From the NCBI GenBank assembly GCA_030599435.1, contig JAUVNZ010000012.1:1-14613 (forward strand): a DNA stretch of 14,613 nt, given 5' to 3'. The notes beneath the pieces were generated by a model, which saw only the letters and a list, made by a program, of their open reading frames with translations, searched no databases and was not told the DNA's origin. The translations under genes were made by a program, and so were the position numbers. Each line of letters begins with the position of its first letter. Positions within the stretch are counted from its first letter, which is position 1. This document shows positions 12,910 to 14,613 of the stretch, in pieces. The stretch comes from Gammaproteobacteria bacterium (lineage in GTDB: Bacteria; Pseudomonadota; Gammaproteobacteria; SZUA-152).

Positions 12910-13806
12910 TTAGTTAGAGTTGGATAAGCCAGATTTAGCGGGCTGGGCTTTGAGCAATCTTTTGCCGGTTTCGGCTGCAAAGTGATAGCTCAGGCCAATA
13001 TCTGTGCGTGACAGGACAATTTCATCCTTTGTCTGAGCCAGGCTAAATAAAATCTGTTGATTGTTATCATTATGAATTTCAATAATTGATCCATTATTGT
13101 CATTATTTACAGTCATTTTACTGACGCGTTGGGCGCGAGCAAACCGCCATTCATTAACAAGTTGTTGCAGCTGATCAGTACTGACGGATTTATCTTCAGG
13201 TTTGCTTTGCCAGCTTGCTCCTTTTATTTGTACGATCATCTCAGGTAAAACAAGTTTGGTAATAGTGGTATTTTTTGGTAGTAACGCTGGGCTCAGTAAT
13301 GAGGTGGCCTGGCCACGAACTAAATGACTAAAACGATCGGTAATCAGATGTACGGTATTGTTTATTTGGATATATCGATACCCTTTAAGGGCGTCGGTTG
13401 TACCAAAAATCAATTTAGCATCATTGAGGTGAATGATTAAATCAGGCGTGGAGAGTTTAAGTTGTTGTAAATTGATGTCAGCAGCTAAATATTGGGCATG
13501 GCTCTTTGCATGGGACAAGTCTAAAAATTTATTTATACGGAGAGTATTTGCCACACCATTGTATGGCTTGTGCATTTGCCATTGGTCATTTGTTTTTGTG
13601 AGAATGGTTTTTTTCAAGATTGCTTGTTCAGATGTGGCACCCTGTTGAATTTGTTCGATAATTATTTTTTTAATATCTGCTGGTTTGAGTTGTGTAAGGA
13701 AAATATTATTAACAGGCGTTTCTTTGCCAGGATTATAGACAGCAACTGCTATTAGGCCAGCCAAAGCTATCGTTAAACTTAAATTAAGAAAATTACGGGA
13801 ATTCAT
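12910..13806 (-). CDS. DUF4340 domain-containing protein (GldG-associated)
   Basis: The 298-residue protein matches the DUF4340 pattern: one N-terminal membrane anchor (LSLTIALAGLIAVAVY, about residues 9-24), then an extracytoplasmic part built of repeated short beta units. Examples are QWQMHKPYNGVANTLRINKFL and the paired RYIQINNTVHLI. The biochemical function is not known; the family is usually encoded next to GldG-type proteins of an ABC-2-like export system, as here, where it follows the GldG-like gene by 53 bp on the same strand. The ATG is followed directly by the membrane anchor. No strong ribosome binding site is seen. A 10-bp palindrome, GTAAATTTAC, lies just upstream at 13811-13820. 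Codon use and composition match the neighbours. Confidence 0.8.
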   Translation of the reverse strand: MNSRNFLNLSLTIALAGLIAVAVYNPGKETPVNNIFLTQLKPADIKKIIIEQIQQGATSEQAILKKTILTKTNDQWQMHKPYNGVANTLRINKFLDLSHAKSHAQYLAADINLQQLKLSTPDLIIHLNDAKLIFGTTDALKGYRYIQINNTVHLITDRFSHLVRGQATSLLSPALLPKNTTITKLVLPEMIVQIKGASWQSKPEDKSVSTDQLQQLVNEWRFARAQRVSKMTVNNDNNGSIIEIHNDNNQQILFSLAQTKDEIVLSRTDIGLSYHFAAETGKRLLKAQPAKSGLSNSN

Positions 13807-13859
13807 TGGGGTAAATTTACAGGTAAATATCTAACATTTATTCCTACTTTTATAGAGCA

Positions 13860-14613
13860 TTAGCGTTTGCGTCGAGACCACCAGATAAAAAATCCAGCAC
13901 TGGCGAAAATTAGCGGGATCACAAACAGGAATCCAATACCGATGATTCCTTGCGCCAGAGGGGACAATTGTAAACTCCTGTCAGAAGCCATTTTCAGTGG
14001 GATGTCGATAAAATTATCATCGTGTGACAACCAGTTGATTACATTTAATCCCATCCTAAGGTTGCCACCATTACCGAGGTAAGCATTTGAAAGAAAATCG
14101 CCATCGCCAATGACAACAATGCGCTGTGTGGTTGATTTACCAGAGGCTGTTTGATCATCCGATACGGGAATTTTACGTGTTAGGGCAATACCGATGGTTA
14201 ATGGTCCAGTTACATCACTACCCGAATTAAACTGGACAGAGCCCGCAATTTTGCCAGTTTCTGACCAGCTGCGGGTATCAGTAGTTAACAGGTTGTGACT
14301 GGTCCAGCCTGGGGGCGGTATCAACTTAAACCCAACGGCCTGCGGAAAAAGAGTCAGTGTTTCGATATTTTTGGTGATGTCATGAGGCGGGTAACTAGTA
14401 ACCAACGCAAAACGAGGATCGTTTAGACCTAACATTTGCGTAGTGGGATCAACAATGGTGCCTGGTTCAAAATTAATACCCAGAGTTTTGGCCAATGGCG
14501 TTAAGCCATGCTGGTCGCCGGGATCAGTCAGCCACAACAGGTTTCCGCCTTTAGTGACATACTGCTTGATGAGATTGACTTCACCCGGCAATAAATTAAC
14601 CTGAGGGCCTGCC
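13860..14613 (-). CDS. GldG-family ABC-type transport auxiliary protein (5' end outside window)
   Basis: This is the C-terminal part of a GldG-like protein, the extracytoplasmic partner of an ABC-2-type transporter. The frame stays open to the window edge, beginning GPQVNLLPGEVNLIKQYV, so the start is beyond 14613; the TTG at 14591 is internal. Recognisable features are the GGNLLWLTDPGD turn, the IVVIGDGDFLSNAYLGNGGN motif, and a C-terminal transmembrane helix (GIIGIGFLFVIPLIFASAGF) followed by a WWSRRKR cytoplasmic end. The upstream ATPase and permease genes are expected outside the window. The DUF4340 gene follows after 53 bp. The transported substrate of this system in non-gliding bacteria is unknown. 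Confidence 0.82.
   Translation of the reverse strand, partial: AGPQVNLLPGEVNLIKQYVTKGGNLLWLTDPGDQHGLTPLAKTLGINFEPGTIVDPTTQMLGLNDPRFALVTSYPPHDITKNIETLTLFPQAVGFKLIPPPGWTSHNLLTTDTRSWSETGKIAGSVQFNSGSDVTGPLTIGIALTRKIPVSDDQTASGKSTTQRIVVIGDGDFLSNAYLGNGGNLRMGLNVINWLSHDDNFIDIPLKMASDRSLQLSPLAQGIIGIGFLFVIPLIFASAGFFIWWSRRKR

Overview
The window looks like ordinary gammaproteobacterial chromosome of moderate to low GC. The evidence is the surA-pdxA-rsmA gene order, a two-subunit glycyl-tRNA synthetase (glyQ, glyS), the glyS-gmhB-plsC neighbourhood, and a GldG/DUF4340 pair beside mutM. I cannot name the genus from the sequence alone. There is no prophage, CRISPR array, transposase or rRNA.

Layout. (1) 1-2996, plus strand: the 3' part of surA (outer-membrane protein chaperone), pdxA (vitamin B6 synthesis) and rsmA (16S rRNA dimethylation), with pdxA and rsmA overlapping by 4 bp. 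The apaG/apaH genes that often follow rsmA in this class are not here. (2) 3002-5519, minus strand: a two-gene module converging on rsmA, made of a GCS2-type carboxylate-amine ligase followed by an M14/AstE-AspA-type zinc deacylase. (3) 5520-5840, 321 bp without a gene: a roughly 162-bp foldback (MITE-like) inverted repeat with a perfect central hairpin, followed by a TATAAT box that probably drives glyQ. (4) 5841-10567, plus strand: a tight operon glyQ, glyS, a MazG-like NTP pyrophosphatase, gmhB (LPS heptose synthesis) and a PlsC-type acyltransferase. (5) 10568-11443: a spacer holding a 12-bp palindrome and a degenerate copy of the tRNA 5' region, then tRNA-Arg(CCG) and an exported DUF1439 protein. 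(6) 11444-12046: a previously unlisted 33-codon ORF on the minus strand with a good ribosome binding site, encoding a very basic, proline-rich peptide; then a cold-shock-domain protein and a repeat-rich spacer. (7) 12047-14613, minus strand: GldG-like gene (5' end outside the window), a DUF4340 gene and mutM, in that transcriptional order. Related TTAGTAAG/TTAGCAGTA direct repeats lie on both sides of mutM.

Most genes are housekeeping functions in translation, cofactor synthesis, envelope biogenesis and DNA repair. The items that best merit a second look are the basic proline-rich microprotein (11461-11562), the foldback element in front of glyQ, the duplicated tRNA-Arg 5' segment, the ligase/deacylase pair, the direct repeats around mutM, and small protein-level oddities (lysine-rich GlyQ tail, PdxA insertion, HX4E motif in PlsC). 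None of these by itself proves a new system.
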